Positions 11,203 to 17,948 of a stretch of DNA of 64,000 nt are shown here, piece after piece. Made by a program: the position numbers and the translations under genes. This DNA comes from Alphaproteobacteria bacterium (GTDB lineage: Bacteria > Pseudomonadota > Alphaproteobacteria > RF32 > CAG-239). The stretch's first letter is position 1; every line of letters starts with the position of its first letter. The notes under the pieces were generated by a model, which saw only the letters and a list, made by a program, of their open reading frames with translations, did not search any database and had not been told where the DNA came from. The DNA lies in the NCBI GenBank assembly GCA_015062535.1, contig SUUK01000002.1, positions 162,724 to 226,723 on the forward strand, written 5' to 3'.

Positions 11203-11272
11203 CTCCTTGGCAGTAGGTTGATTTGTATGGTTTGTCTCGACTGCCCCTACAAGACCCAAACCATAAAAGGTT
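11203..11272 (-). promoter_or_regulatory. Structured RNA element A upstream of the CofE-like gene (candidate riboswitch)
   Basis: Between the NadM-like stop and the CofE-like ATG the minus-strand transcript can form a 7-bp stem P1 (AUGGUUU at 11264-11258 with AAACCAU at 11233-11227), a 5' GG bulge, a 4-bp P2 (GUCU / AGAC) and a 14-base loop. Loop bases GGCAGU (11245-11240) pair perfectly with ACUGCC (11214-11209), making a pseudoknot that ends directly against the AAGGAG ribosome-binding site; loop GUAGG can alternatively pair with CCUAC there. The same architecture with different stem sequences occurs in element B at 11811-11924. Ligand control is inferred. Confidence 0.6.
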
Positions 11273-11279
11273 TTACCCT

Positions 11280-11810
11280 TTAGTTGAATTCATCTCCATA
11301 AAAACTTTTTTCAATAAGTTCTATGTTTTCTGGATGAACTAGAGTTTTCCATCGCTCATCTTTTAAGACAATCATATCTCGCACCATATTTCCGGATAAA
11401 AATGGAAATTCTTGAGTTGTTCTGGAACAAATCTCCATATTTGGAACAGTGTCTTTAAATAACTCATATTCCATTTGGTTGCCTACGTATATGACATCTA
11501 TTTTGTTTGCTGATGGAGAATCTTTATATATTGTATCTAGTACATGAGTTGGCCAATGTGTGTTAAATACATCTTTTATGCCGATTATGCGCAAGCGATT
11601 GTAATGTTCTGAATTGCGCCAAACATTTTGTACCATTTTTTTGCGGGTGAAGTATGGAAGAGGATTTTTTTCTGTGCCACTTTCTTGTGCTGAACCAATA
11701 AGAACAGTTCCTTGCTCACATTCGTTCATCATTTTTTGTATTAATCTGTTGTGACCAATATGGAATGGTTGACAACGTATTATGCAAAATCCGTGTTTGT
11801 ATTTAAACAT
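11280..11810 (-). CDS. NadM-like nicotinamide-nucleotide adenylyltransferase
   Basis: A 176-residue nucleotidyltransferase of the HIGH superfamily. The N-terminal RCQPFHIGHNRLI is the ATP-binding (H/T)xGH motif, and GSAQESGTEKNPLPYFTRKKM follows the pattern of NadM, where the residues around SxT..NPF bind the adenylate. The C-terminal SGNMVRDMI corresponds to the second conserved loop (xSGTxIR). NadM makes NAD from NMN and ATP. It lacks the nicotinamide riboside kinase domain of NadR, so a kinase would be needed elsewhere for PnuC-imported riboside. It is the first gene of the operon; its ribosome-binding site (GAGAGG) sits inside a leader hairpin. It could act on another pyridine or cytidylyl-type substrate. 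Confidence 0.78.
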   Translation of the reverse strand: MFKYKHGFCIIRCQPFHIGHNRLIQKMMNECEQGTVLIGSAQESGTEKNPLPYFTRKKMVQNVWRNSEHYNRLRIIGIKDVFNTHWPTHVLDTIYKDSPSANKIDVIYVGNQMEYELFKDTVPNMEICSRTTQEFPFLSGNMVRDMIVLKDERWKTLVHPENIELIEKSFYGDEFN

Positions 11811-11924
11811 AAAAAAACCTCTCTTTCGAAAGGCCTTATCATCAAAAATAGGGTATATCCCTTATTGTAGATGACTGGCCAAGTCTTAAACATTCGTGCC
11901 CATAGCCCTCGAGCACCCGAACAA
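11811..11924 (-). promoter_or_regulatory. Structured RNA leader B of the operon (candidate riboswitch with expression platform)
   Basis: The roughly 110-base leader before the NadM-like gene forms P1 (UUC/GAA core), a 5' GG bulge, P2 (GUGC 11916-11913 / GCAC 11899-11896) and a loop whose GGCUA (11907-11903) can pair with downstream UGGCC (11881-11877). The same UGGCC strand can instead join GGCC at 11836-11833, with UCAUC/GAUGA inside. This competes with a 6-bp GAAA-capped hairpin (CCUUUC / GAGAGG) followed by seven U and the ATG. That hairpin contains the ribosome-binding site and looks like a terminator. The mutually exclusive folds suggest a ligand-controlled switch. Confidence 0.62.
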
Positions 11925-11928
11925 GATG

Positions 11929-11957
11929 ATGATATTTTATTTATTTTTTAAAGTCAA
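11929..11957 (-). promoter_or_regulatory. Promoter of the 6.5-11.9 kb operon
   Basis: On the minus strand TTGACT (11957-11952) and TATCAT (11934-11929) are spaced by 17 bases. The predicted start of transcription near 11922 coincides with the 5' side of leader stem P1, which supports the leader as the transcript's very beginning. Confidence 0.65.
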
Positions 11958-11966
11958 CAACTTTTA

Positions 11967-11995
11967 TTGACAGATGTTAAATTTTTATGTATAAT
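11967..11995 (+). promoter_or_regulatory. Consensus sigma70 promoter of the 12.0 kb gene
   Basis: TTGACA (11967-11972) and TATAAT (11990-11995) with exactly 17 bases between them, a perfect consensus. It is divergent from, and close to, the operon promoter at 11929-11957. An upstream TTG start reading into the next gene would lie inside this -35 box and is therefore not used. Confidence 0.85.
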
Positions 11996-12026
11996 TTTAG
12001 TATATATGGGATTGAGGAGAATTGTT

Positions 12027-13358
12027 ATGCCAGGAATTGATGAAAAAGGAATTTTTGATACAATAAGTGAGTATTGGAAGGTATTTAAAAATAAAGTTTC
12101 TAGCTATTTTAGTAGTGAGGAAGCCCCGGTTAAGAAGGTTCATGAAAAAGGGAAACCTGATGATGTGAGCGGAAGAATTTATCTCAAAGATATGGATGAA
12201 AATATGATTAATCCTGTTATAAAAAATGAGATGATTGAGGAAATGTCACAAGCTCAAATAGAACAATATCTTGAAGCGCAAAAACAATCTTTACATGAAA
12301 CTATTGAAAAAATTGCTGAGTATAAAAAGAAATGTGAGCCATGCAAAAAACTTGAATTAGAGTTGTTAGATAAACTTTTGGAAAAAAAGGAAAATTCTGG
12401 ATACGAAGAAGCTCTTGATGAAGTTTTGAAAAATAATGATAACACAGTTTCTTTAGAAAAAATTGCGGAACTTAAAGAAAAATATGGTATAGCTCAAATG
12501 GAAAAAGAACATGAGAAAATTTTGCAACAAAAATATAACGAATTAGGATTGACTTGTTCGGATTATCAATATGCTAACAAATTAACTGGGCTTGGCGATG
12601 GTGAAAATAATTATTGTATTGCTATTCAAACAAATGCTATGAGATTAGCCTCAAATCAATGCGGAGAAAGTGCTCTTAACCAAGTTAGAGATGGTATGGG
12701 GTGGACTTGTGATTATGCATCTAATTTCTTTAATAAAGCAGGATTTGCTGATAGTTATGATAGAGAAAACTCTCCATTTGTTGAAGTTGATGGTAAGTGG
12801 TTTGTAAAAAAAGATGAAAACGGAAAACCATTAGTTAATGATGGCGATATGTGCATTGTAGATGGTGTTCATTGTATAAGATTTAATGTTGATAAAGAGG
12901 GTGCGGTTACCTATTCAGCAGGAAATGAAGAAAGAATTAATAATAATCATCTTAAGTGGGTTTATTTTTCTCCTATTACTGTAATAAAAACAGGTGAGTA
13001 TGCTAAAAGTTTATTGGAAAATGAGTATAAAAATATGAGTAATGAAGAAATTTTAGCAAAATACAGAGAATTTAAGGAGAAAAAAGGTGAAGGTGATTTC
13101 TTTTTTACGGTAAAAGATGATAATCGTCAAAGTGTGAAAGGTGAAATGATAAGAGCTAGAAATATGAAGTTTGACTTTGGATTGCCTATTTCACAGGGTG
13201 AAGAAGATTCTAGAAACAGGAGAGAAACAACTTCTCGATTTGATGGTAGAGTAGATTTCCGAAATGAACAAAGACAAAATGAAACTCCTGAACAACCAAG
13301 AGCTAGAATTAGAGGGGCTAGCAATATGAATTGGTTTGGTTTTCGTAGAAGAGATTAA
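12027..13358 (+). CDS. Unknown protein with a possible NlpC/P60- or CHAP-like peptidase core
   Basis: A 443-residue protein starting MPGIDEKG behind GAGGAG. Residues about 55-175 are charged and helical, probably coiled coil. A Cys-containing segment then follows: NNYC with Cys197, later NDGDMCIVDGVHCIRF with His282, and SAGNE with Asn300. The order Cys, then GD..(V)xGxH, then a polar residue is how papain-like NlpC/P60 and CHAP amidases are built, so a cell-wall amidase or cysteine peptidase is plausible. The last ~60 residues are Arg/Gln-rich and look disordered. There is no signal peptide. The very strong promoter suggests high expression. The function is not established; I infer the fold only from residue order. 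Confidence 0.5.
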   Translation: MPGIDEKGIFDTISEYWKVFKNKVSSYFSSEEAPVKKVHEKGKPDDVSGRIYLKDMDENMINPVIKNEMIEEMSQAQIEQYLEAQKQSLHETIEKIAEYKKKCEPCKKLELELLDKLLEKKENSGYEEALDEVLKNNDNTVSLEKIAELKEKYGIAQMEKEHEKILQQKYNELGLTCSDYQYANKLTGLGDGENNYCIAIQTNAMRLASNQCGESALNQVRDGMGWTCDYASNFFNKAGFADSYDRENSPFVEVDGKWFVKKDENGKPLVNDGDMCIVDGVHCIRFNVDKEGAVTYSAGNEERINNNHLKWVYFSPITVIKTGEYAKSLLENEYKNMSNEEILAKYREFKEKKGEGDFFFTVKDDNRQSVKGEMIRARNMKFDFGLPISQGEEDSRNRRETTSRFDGRVDFRNEQRQNETPEQPRARIRGASNMNWFGFRRRD

Positions 13359-13459
13359 TAGCCTATTTTAGGTTTATGCATTATTTAAAAATCTCTTACA
13401 GAACGACTAAAGAATATGGTTCTTTAATTGTCGCATTTTTATTTTAGAATAATGTAGTT

Positions 13460-14527
13460 TTAATCTAGGTATAATGAGCTTAGTTTATAGCGTTTTATTG
13501 CTAAACGTACTAATACACCAATTATTGCAGCTAGAGGTACAGCAAGCATTAAGCCTAAGAAACCAAGCAATACACCACCTGCTAATAAGGCAAACATTAC
13601 CCATACAGGGTGAAGTCCTACCGACTCGCCTACTAGCTTTGGTGTTAAGAAGTTGCCTTCTATAAATTGTCCTAGCATAAATACACCTGCAACATATAAA
13701 ACATGCGAAATATCGCCATATTGAGCAAAGGCTAATATGCACCCTACAACGAATCCGGTTATTGAACCAACATATGGAATAAATGAAATTATGCCGGCAA
13801 TAAAACCAACTAATAATCCTAATTCTAAGCCAACTAATTTTAAGCCAATGGAGTAAAATAAGCCTAAAATTAGGCAAACACTTAATTGTCCACGAATGAA
13901 ACCAGCGATAATCTTATCTATATCTTTAAGTGTTGAGGTGATAGTTTTCTTAGATTTTTTAGGAAGCAAGCTTTCAAACTTTTTAACAAAACTATCCCAA
14001 TCTCGTAACATATAGAATGTAACAATTGGCATAATGAGTAGTAGTGATAACAAGTTAATTAATGCAAAACCATTTGAAAGCAAGGTTTTTAGAACTTTGC
14101 CAATAAATCTCATAGAGTTACCGATATTGTTTTTGATTAATTCTTCAAGATTGGCAGATTTTATATCAGGAAAACGTTCATTTAAGTTTTCGATTGTTGG
14201 GCGAACTTTTTCCATAATTAAACTTAGGTATTTTGGAGTTGCTTGAATTAGAAGTGACACTTGGTTTTCTATCATTCCACCTAATAAAACAAGGGCAGGA
14301 ACAATGATTAAAACAGCAAGAAAGCAAACTATTAAAGTTGCTGTGGTTCTTGATAATTTTAATTTTTCTAGCCTATCAACCATTGGGTCTAAAAGATATG
14401 CAACTAGTATGCCGGCTACAAATGGCATTAACACTGAGCGCAATACATACAATAAATAAAAGAATACAAAAAAGATGATAAACCACATATATGGTGAAAT
14501 ATAAAACTTTGTTTTAGTTGATGACAT
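13460..14527 (-). CDS. AI-2E/PerM-family transporter
   Basis: A 355-residue integral membrane protein of the AI-2E transporter (PerM/YdgG, TerC-unrelated) family, which exports small molecules or ions; some members export autoinducer-2 or Na+. Helices appear near residues 8-60, 65-95, 145-180 and in the C-terminal half. The typical motifs PFVAGILVAYLLDPMVDRL, IPYVGSITGFVVG and FIEGNFLTPKLVGESVGLHPVWV are all present. The start MSSTKTK at 14527 is chosen because a GGAGAA ribosome-binding site precedes it; it overlaps the end of the DUF2066 gene by 14 bases. The pairing with DUF2066 is common in Proteobacteria, so the two probably form one operon. Confidence 0.9.
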   Translation of the reverse strand: MSSTKTKFYISPYMWFIIFFVFFYLLYVLRSVLMPFVAGILVAYLLDPMVDRLEKLKLSRTTATLIVCFLAVLIIVPALVLLGGMIENQVSLLIQATPKYLSLIMEKVRPTIENLNERFPDIKSANLEELIKNNIGNSMRFIGKVLKTLLSNGFALINLLSLLLIMPIVTFYMLRDWDSFVKKFESLLPKKSKKTITSTLKDIDKIIAGFIRGQLSVCLILGLFYSIGLKLVGLELGLLVGFIAGIISFIPYVGSITGFVVGCILAFAQYGDISHVLYVAGVFMLGQFIEGNFLTPKLVGESVGLHPVWVMFALLAGGVLLGFLGLMLAVPLAAIIGVLVRLAIKRYKLSSLYLD

Positions 14528-15539
14528 AGTATTCTCCGTTATCTTTAAGGTTGTAGCCATTAAGTGTTAGAGTTGATTGGAGTTTTTCTAGTACTCCATA
14601 GTAAGTAAAATTGAAATGTACTTTTTTGTTTGCCATTGAGATAATTTTTATGTTATCTATCATTGGGTTTGATTCTAATAATCTTTTTAAGGTCATCCAT
14701 TTTCCAAGGTTTGGATAAGTATATAGCACATCAAATTGTTTTTGTGTTGTGGTTGATGGTGATGTTTCTTCGGTTTGTTTTTTATCACCTTTTAATTGTG
14801 GTAGGATTTTATCTATCAATAATGATGGAGTATCGGTTTCATCAAAGTTTGTTTCTATAACCTTGTTTGATGGGAATGATTTTGTGTAGATTTTTTTATC
14901 ATTGATTGAATATTTTAAGACAATGATTTGTTCAACACGATTAAAACTTGATAGTTCTGCAAATTGTTCAGGTGACATATCAAAGATGGTATTAGCGTCT
15001 ATATTTGAGATGTTGCCAAGATTTTTTTCTATATTATGGAAGTTTAGCACTCCATTGTGTAAGTTTGTTTTGGTTATAAAAGCTTCTCTCCAAAAGTTAT
15101 CATTGCCCCAGATGTCGTGAGTTTTGTTTTCTTGTTCTAGTACAGGGATTAATAGAGCATTTTGAGCTTCAGTGATGATGATTGGAAGGTCGTTTTCTTT
15201 AATATAGGCATTTAATACATCTTTGTTTATTTCTATTTCTAGGTCTGCAATATAGCGTATATCAGAAGACTTTTCCATTAGAACTTGAATGCCGGAGATA
15301 AAGTGTTCTATTTGTTTATCATTTAGCAAGGATATTTGGTCTACGGTTTTTTGAGTGCTTATGGCTAAAATAACATTGTTTAAGCCTTCTCTTTGAGCCT
15401 GCTGTAGTGCTTTTTGCTTTGCAATTGCAACGTTTTCGTCCGTAACATCAACACTTATTTTGGTAGTGTATAAAGGAGATGCAAAAGCATTAAATGATAA
15501 AATAAAACCAACAAGAGTGTAGAAAATAAATTTATTCAC
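14514..15539 (-). CDS. DUF2066 domain-containing secreted protein
   Basis: A 341-residue protein with a Sec signal peptide (MNKFIFYTLVGFILSFNAFA). The mature N-terminus (TTKISVDVTDENVAIAKQKALQQAQREGLNNVI) matches the DUF2066 pattern of a short strand followed by an amphipathic helix with AxxQAxxxGL. The C-terminal region is a second alpha/beta repeat (NLGKWMTLKRLLESNPMIDN, then LTLNGYNL). The function of DUF2066 is unknown; a periplasmic role is inferred. It sits just upstream of, and overlaps, the PerM-type transporter gene. A GGAGG ribosome-binding site precedes the ATG. Confidence 0.85.
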   Translation of the reverse strand: MNKFIFYTLVGFILSFNAFASPLYTTKISVDVTDENVAIAKQKALQQAQREGLNNVILAISTQKTVDQISLLNDKQIEHFISGIQVLMEKSSDIRYIADLEIEINKDVLNAYIKENDLPIIITEAQNALLIPVLEQENKTHDIWGNDNFWREAFITKTNLHNGVLNFHNIEKNLGNISNIDANTIFDMSPEQFAELSSFNRVEQIIVLKYSINDKKIYTKSFPSNKVIETNFDETDTPSLLIDKILPQLKGDKKQTEETSPSTTTQKQFDVLYTYPNLGKWMTLKRLLESNPMIDNIKIISMANKKVHFNFTYYGVLEKLQSTLTLNGYNLKDNGEYYVIN

Positions 15540-15614
15540 TTTTTAAAACCTCCAAACATAATATAGAAACGATATCTTATTACACCTTAAAAGTAAAAAA
15601 ATCAAATAAAATTC

Positions 15615-15643
15615 TTGCCTTTTAAATGGTTATGATATTATAT
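15615..15643 (+). promoter_or_regulatory. Putative pta promoter
   Basis: TTGCCT (15615-15620) followed by the TA-rich stretch TATTATAT; the best-spaced -10 is TTATAT at 15638-15643 (17 bases). It lies in the 145-base divergent gap before pta. Confidence 0.4.
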
Positions 15644-15684
15644 GTAGATAAATTTTTTATTTATGCATATAAAGGAAATGTATT

Positions 15685-16689
15685 ATGAATATGACTAAAT
15701 TTTTAAATAATCTTTTAGATCGTGCATCTAAAGATGTTAAAACTATTGTTTTGCCAGAAGGTGAAGATGAGAGAATTTTGAAGGCTGCTCATTATATAGC
15801 TGAAAGAAAAGCTGCAAAGCTTATTATTCTTGGTAATCCAGAGGAAATTAAAGCTTATTTTGCTAATAACAATTGGAGTTTAGATGGAATCGAAATAGAA
15901 AAACCTGAAGAATCTCCAAAGTTGGAAGAATTAACAAATCTTTTATATGAATTACGTAAAGCAAAAGGTTTAAGTTTAGAAGATGCAAGAAAGTTTGCTC
16001 TTAATTATAACTATTTTGGTACTTTGATGGTTAAAGCTGGTTATGCTGATGGATTGGTTTCTGGCGCTAACCACTCAACTGCAGATACTGTTAGACCAGC
16101 TCTTCAAATCATTAAATCTACACATAAAGATAGAAGCGTTTCTTCTTCTTTGATTTTGGTTGCTAATGATACTCCATATTTGATGGCAGATTGCGCTATT
16201 ATCATTAACCCAACAGAAAAAGAATTGGCAGATATGGCAATTGCAACTGGACAAACAGCTCTTAAATTTGGTTTGGATCCAAAAGTTGCTATGCTTTCTT
16301 ATTCTACATATGGTTCTGGTAGCGGTGGCATGGTTGACAAGGTTAGAAATGCAACTATTATGGCAAAAGAAATGCTTAAATCTGATGAATTTAAAGATTT
16401 GCCAATTGAACTTGATGGTGAATTACAAGCAGATGCTGCATTAGATGAAGTTGTTGCTCGTAAAAAAGCTCCAGAATCTAAAGTTGCAGGTAAGGCAAAT
16501 GTTTTGATTTTCCCATGTTTGGAAGTTGGTAATATTAGTTATAAATTGTTGCAACGTCTTTGTGGTTGTGAAGCATATGGACCAATTATGCAAGGTATGA
16601 ATGCTCCTGTTAATGATTTGTCTCGTGGTGCTTTGGTTGAAGATATTGTTGGTATGATTGCTATTACAGCTATTCAAGCAACAAAGTAA
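15685..16689 (+). CDS. pta: Phosphate acetyltransferase
   Basis: Converts acetyl-CoA and phosphate to acetyl phosphate and CoA in the cytoplasm, the first step of acetate formation. At 334 residues it is the short, single-domain type. Motifs include VLPEGEDERILKAAH at the start, ANHSTADTVRPALQIIK, and the active-site stretch MLSYSTYGSGSG, with PCLEVGNISYKLLQRL near the end. An AAGGAA ribosome-binding site precedes the ATG. ackA follows after 22 bases, so the pair forms the usual acetate and ATP-producing operon. Confidence 0.97.
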   Translation: MNMTKFLNNLLDRASKDVKTIVLPEGEDERILKAAHYIAERKAAKLIILGNPEEIKAYFANNNWSLDGIEIEKPEESPKLEELTNLLYELRKAKGLSLEDARKFALNYNYFGTLMVKAGYADGLVSGANHSTADTVRPALQIIKSTHKDRSVSSSLILVANDTPYLMADCAIIINPTEKELADMAIATGQTALKFGLDPKVAMLSYSTYGSGSGGMVDKVRNATIMAKEMLKSDEFKDLPIELDGELQADAALDEVVARKKAPESKVAGKANVLIFPCLEVGNISYKLLQRLCGCEAYGPIMQGMNAPVNDLSRGALVEDIVGMIAITAIQATK

Positions 16690-16711
16690 TATTTTTTAAG
16701 GATATGAAAAA

Positions 16712-17896
16712 ATGAAAAAGATTTTAGTATTAAACTCTGGTTCTTCATCTCTTAAATATCAATTGTTTAATGTTGATGGAGATAATTACGATGTTGTTGC
16801 AAAAGGTAAGGCAGATCGTATTGGTATTAATGGTTCTTTTGTTGAAATAAAAATCACTGGTGGTGAAAAAAGAACAAGAGAAGTAGCTCTTCCAACTCAT
16901 AATGAAGCTATTGAAGAAGTTACAAAAGAATTGTTAAATGGTGCTCTTAATAGCATGGAAGAAATTGATGCTGTTGGTCACAGAGTGGTTCAAGGTGGTG
17001 ATATATTTAAAAATTCTGTTTTGGTTACTGATGAAGTTATTGACCAAATTGAAGATTTGGCAGAGCTTGCTCCACTTCATAACCATGCGCATGTTTTGGG
17101 TATTAAGGCTGTTCAAAATCTTTTGCCAAATGTACCTCAAACAGTTGTGTTTGATACTGCTTTTCATCAAACAATGCCTAAAGAAGCATTTTTGTATGCA
17201 CTTCCATTAGAGCAATATACTAAATATAAAATTAGACGTTATGGTTTTCATGGAACATCTCATGCATATGTTTCTCAAAAGGCTGCAGAACTTATTGGTA
17301 AAAAAGGTAAAATCATTACTTGTCACTTAGGTAATGGCGCATCAATTTCTGCTGTTGATGAAGGCAAATGCTTGGATACATCTATGGGATTTACTCCTCT
17401 TGCAGGTCTTGTTATGGGAACACGTTGTGGTGATATTGACCCATATATTCCACTTTATATTTGTAAATCTCAAAACAAAACTCCTGATGAAGTTAATGAA
17501 ATTTTGAACAAGAGAAGCGGTATGTTTGGTCTTTGTGGTTATTCTGATAACCGTGATATTGAAACTTTGTATGAAGTTGAAGAAGGTGCAACAGATGCTT
17601 TGAATGCTTATGTTCATAGTATTATTCGCTTTATCGGTTCTTATATTGCAGTATTAGGTGGTGTTGATTCTATTGTATTTACTGCAGGTATTGGTGAAAA
17701 TGGTTCTTTAGTTAGAAAATTGATTATTGAACGTTTGGGATATTTGGGTATTACCTTAGATGAAGAAGAAAACTCTAAACGTGGTGATATTACAGAAATT
17801 TCTACACCAGATTCAAAGGTTAGAGTTTTTGTTATTCCAACTGATGAAGAATATATGATTGCTAAAGATACAATGAATATTGTTTTTGGTGAATAA
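16712..17896 (+). CDS. ackA: Acetate kinase
   Basis: Transfers phosphate from acetyl phosphate to ADP, producing acetate and ATP. The full 394 residues carry the ASKHA-fold signatures: LVLNSGSSSLKYQL (first phosphate-binding motif), VGHRVVQGG, VFDTAFHQTMP, RYGFHGTSHAYV, HLGNGASISAV and FTAGIGENG. It is co-transcribed with pta, which indicates mixed-acid style energy metabolism. A terminator follows. Confidence 0.98.
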   Translation: MKKILVLNSGSSSLKYQLFNVDGDNYDVVAKGKADRIGINGSFVEIKITGGEKRTREVALPTHNEAIEEVTKELLNGALNSMEEIDAVGHRVVQGGDIFKNSVLVTDEVIDQIEDLAELAPLHNHAHVLGIKAVQNLLPNVPQTVVFDTAFHQTMPKEAFLYALPLEQYTKYKIRRYGFHGTSHAYVSQKAAELIGKKGKIITCHLGNGASISAVDEGKCLDTSMGFTPLAGLVMGTRCGDIDPYIPLYICKSQNKTPDEVNEILNKRSGMFGLCGYSDNRDIETLYEVEEGATDALNAYVHSIIRFIGSYIAVLGGVDSIVFTAGIGENGSLVRKLIIERLGYLGITLDEEENSKRGDITEISTPDSKVRVFVIPTDEEYMIAKDTMNIVFGE

Positions 17897-17918
17897 TATT
17901 TATTTATAATCAAAGATT

Positions 17919-17945
17919 AAGCCCCACATTATTGTGGGGCTTTTG
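17919..17945 (+). terminator. Terminator of pta-ackA
   Basis: A perfect 10-bp stem AAGCCCCACA / TGTGGGGCTT with a TTAT loop, followed by TT. It lies between the convergent ends of ackA and the autotransporter gene. Confidence 0.8.
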
Positions 17946-17948
17946 GAG

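Noticed and set aside
11967..12026. In-frame TTG start extending the 12.0 kb gene upstream
   Set aside because: It lies within a perfect -35 box and the -10 box; the ATG at 12027 has a GAGGAG ribosome-binding site.
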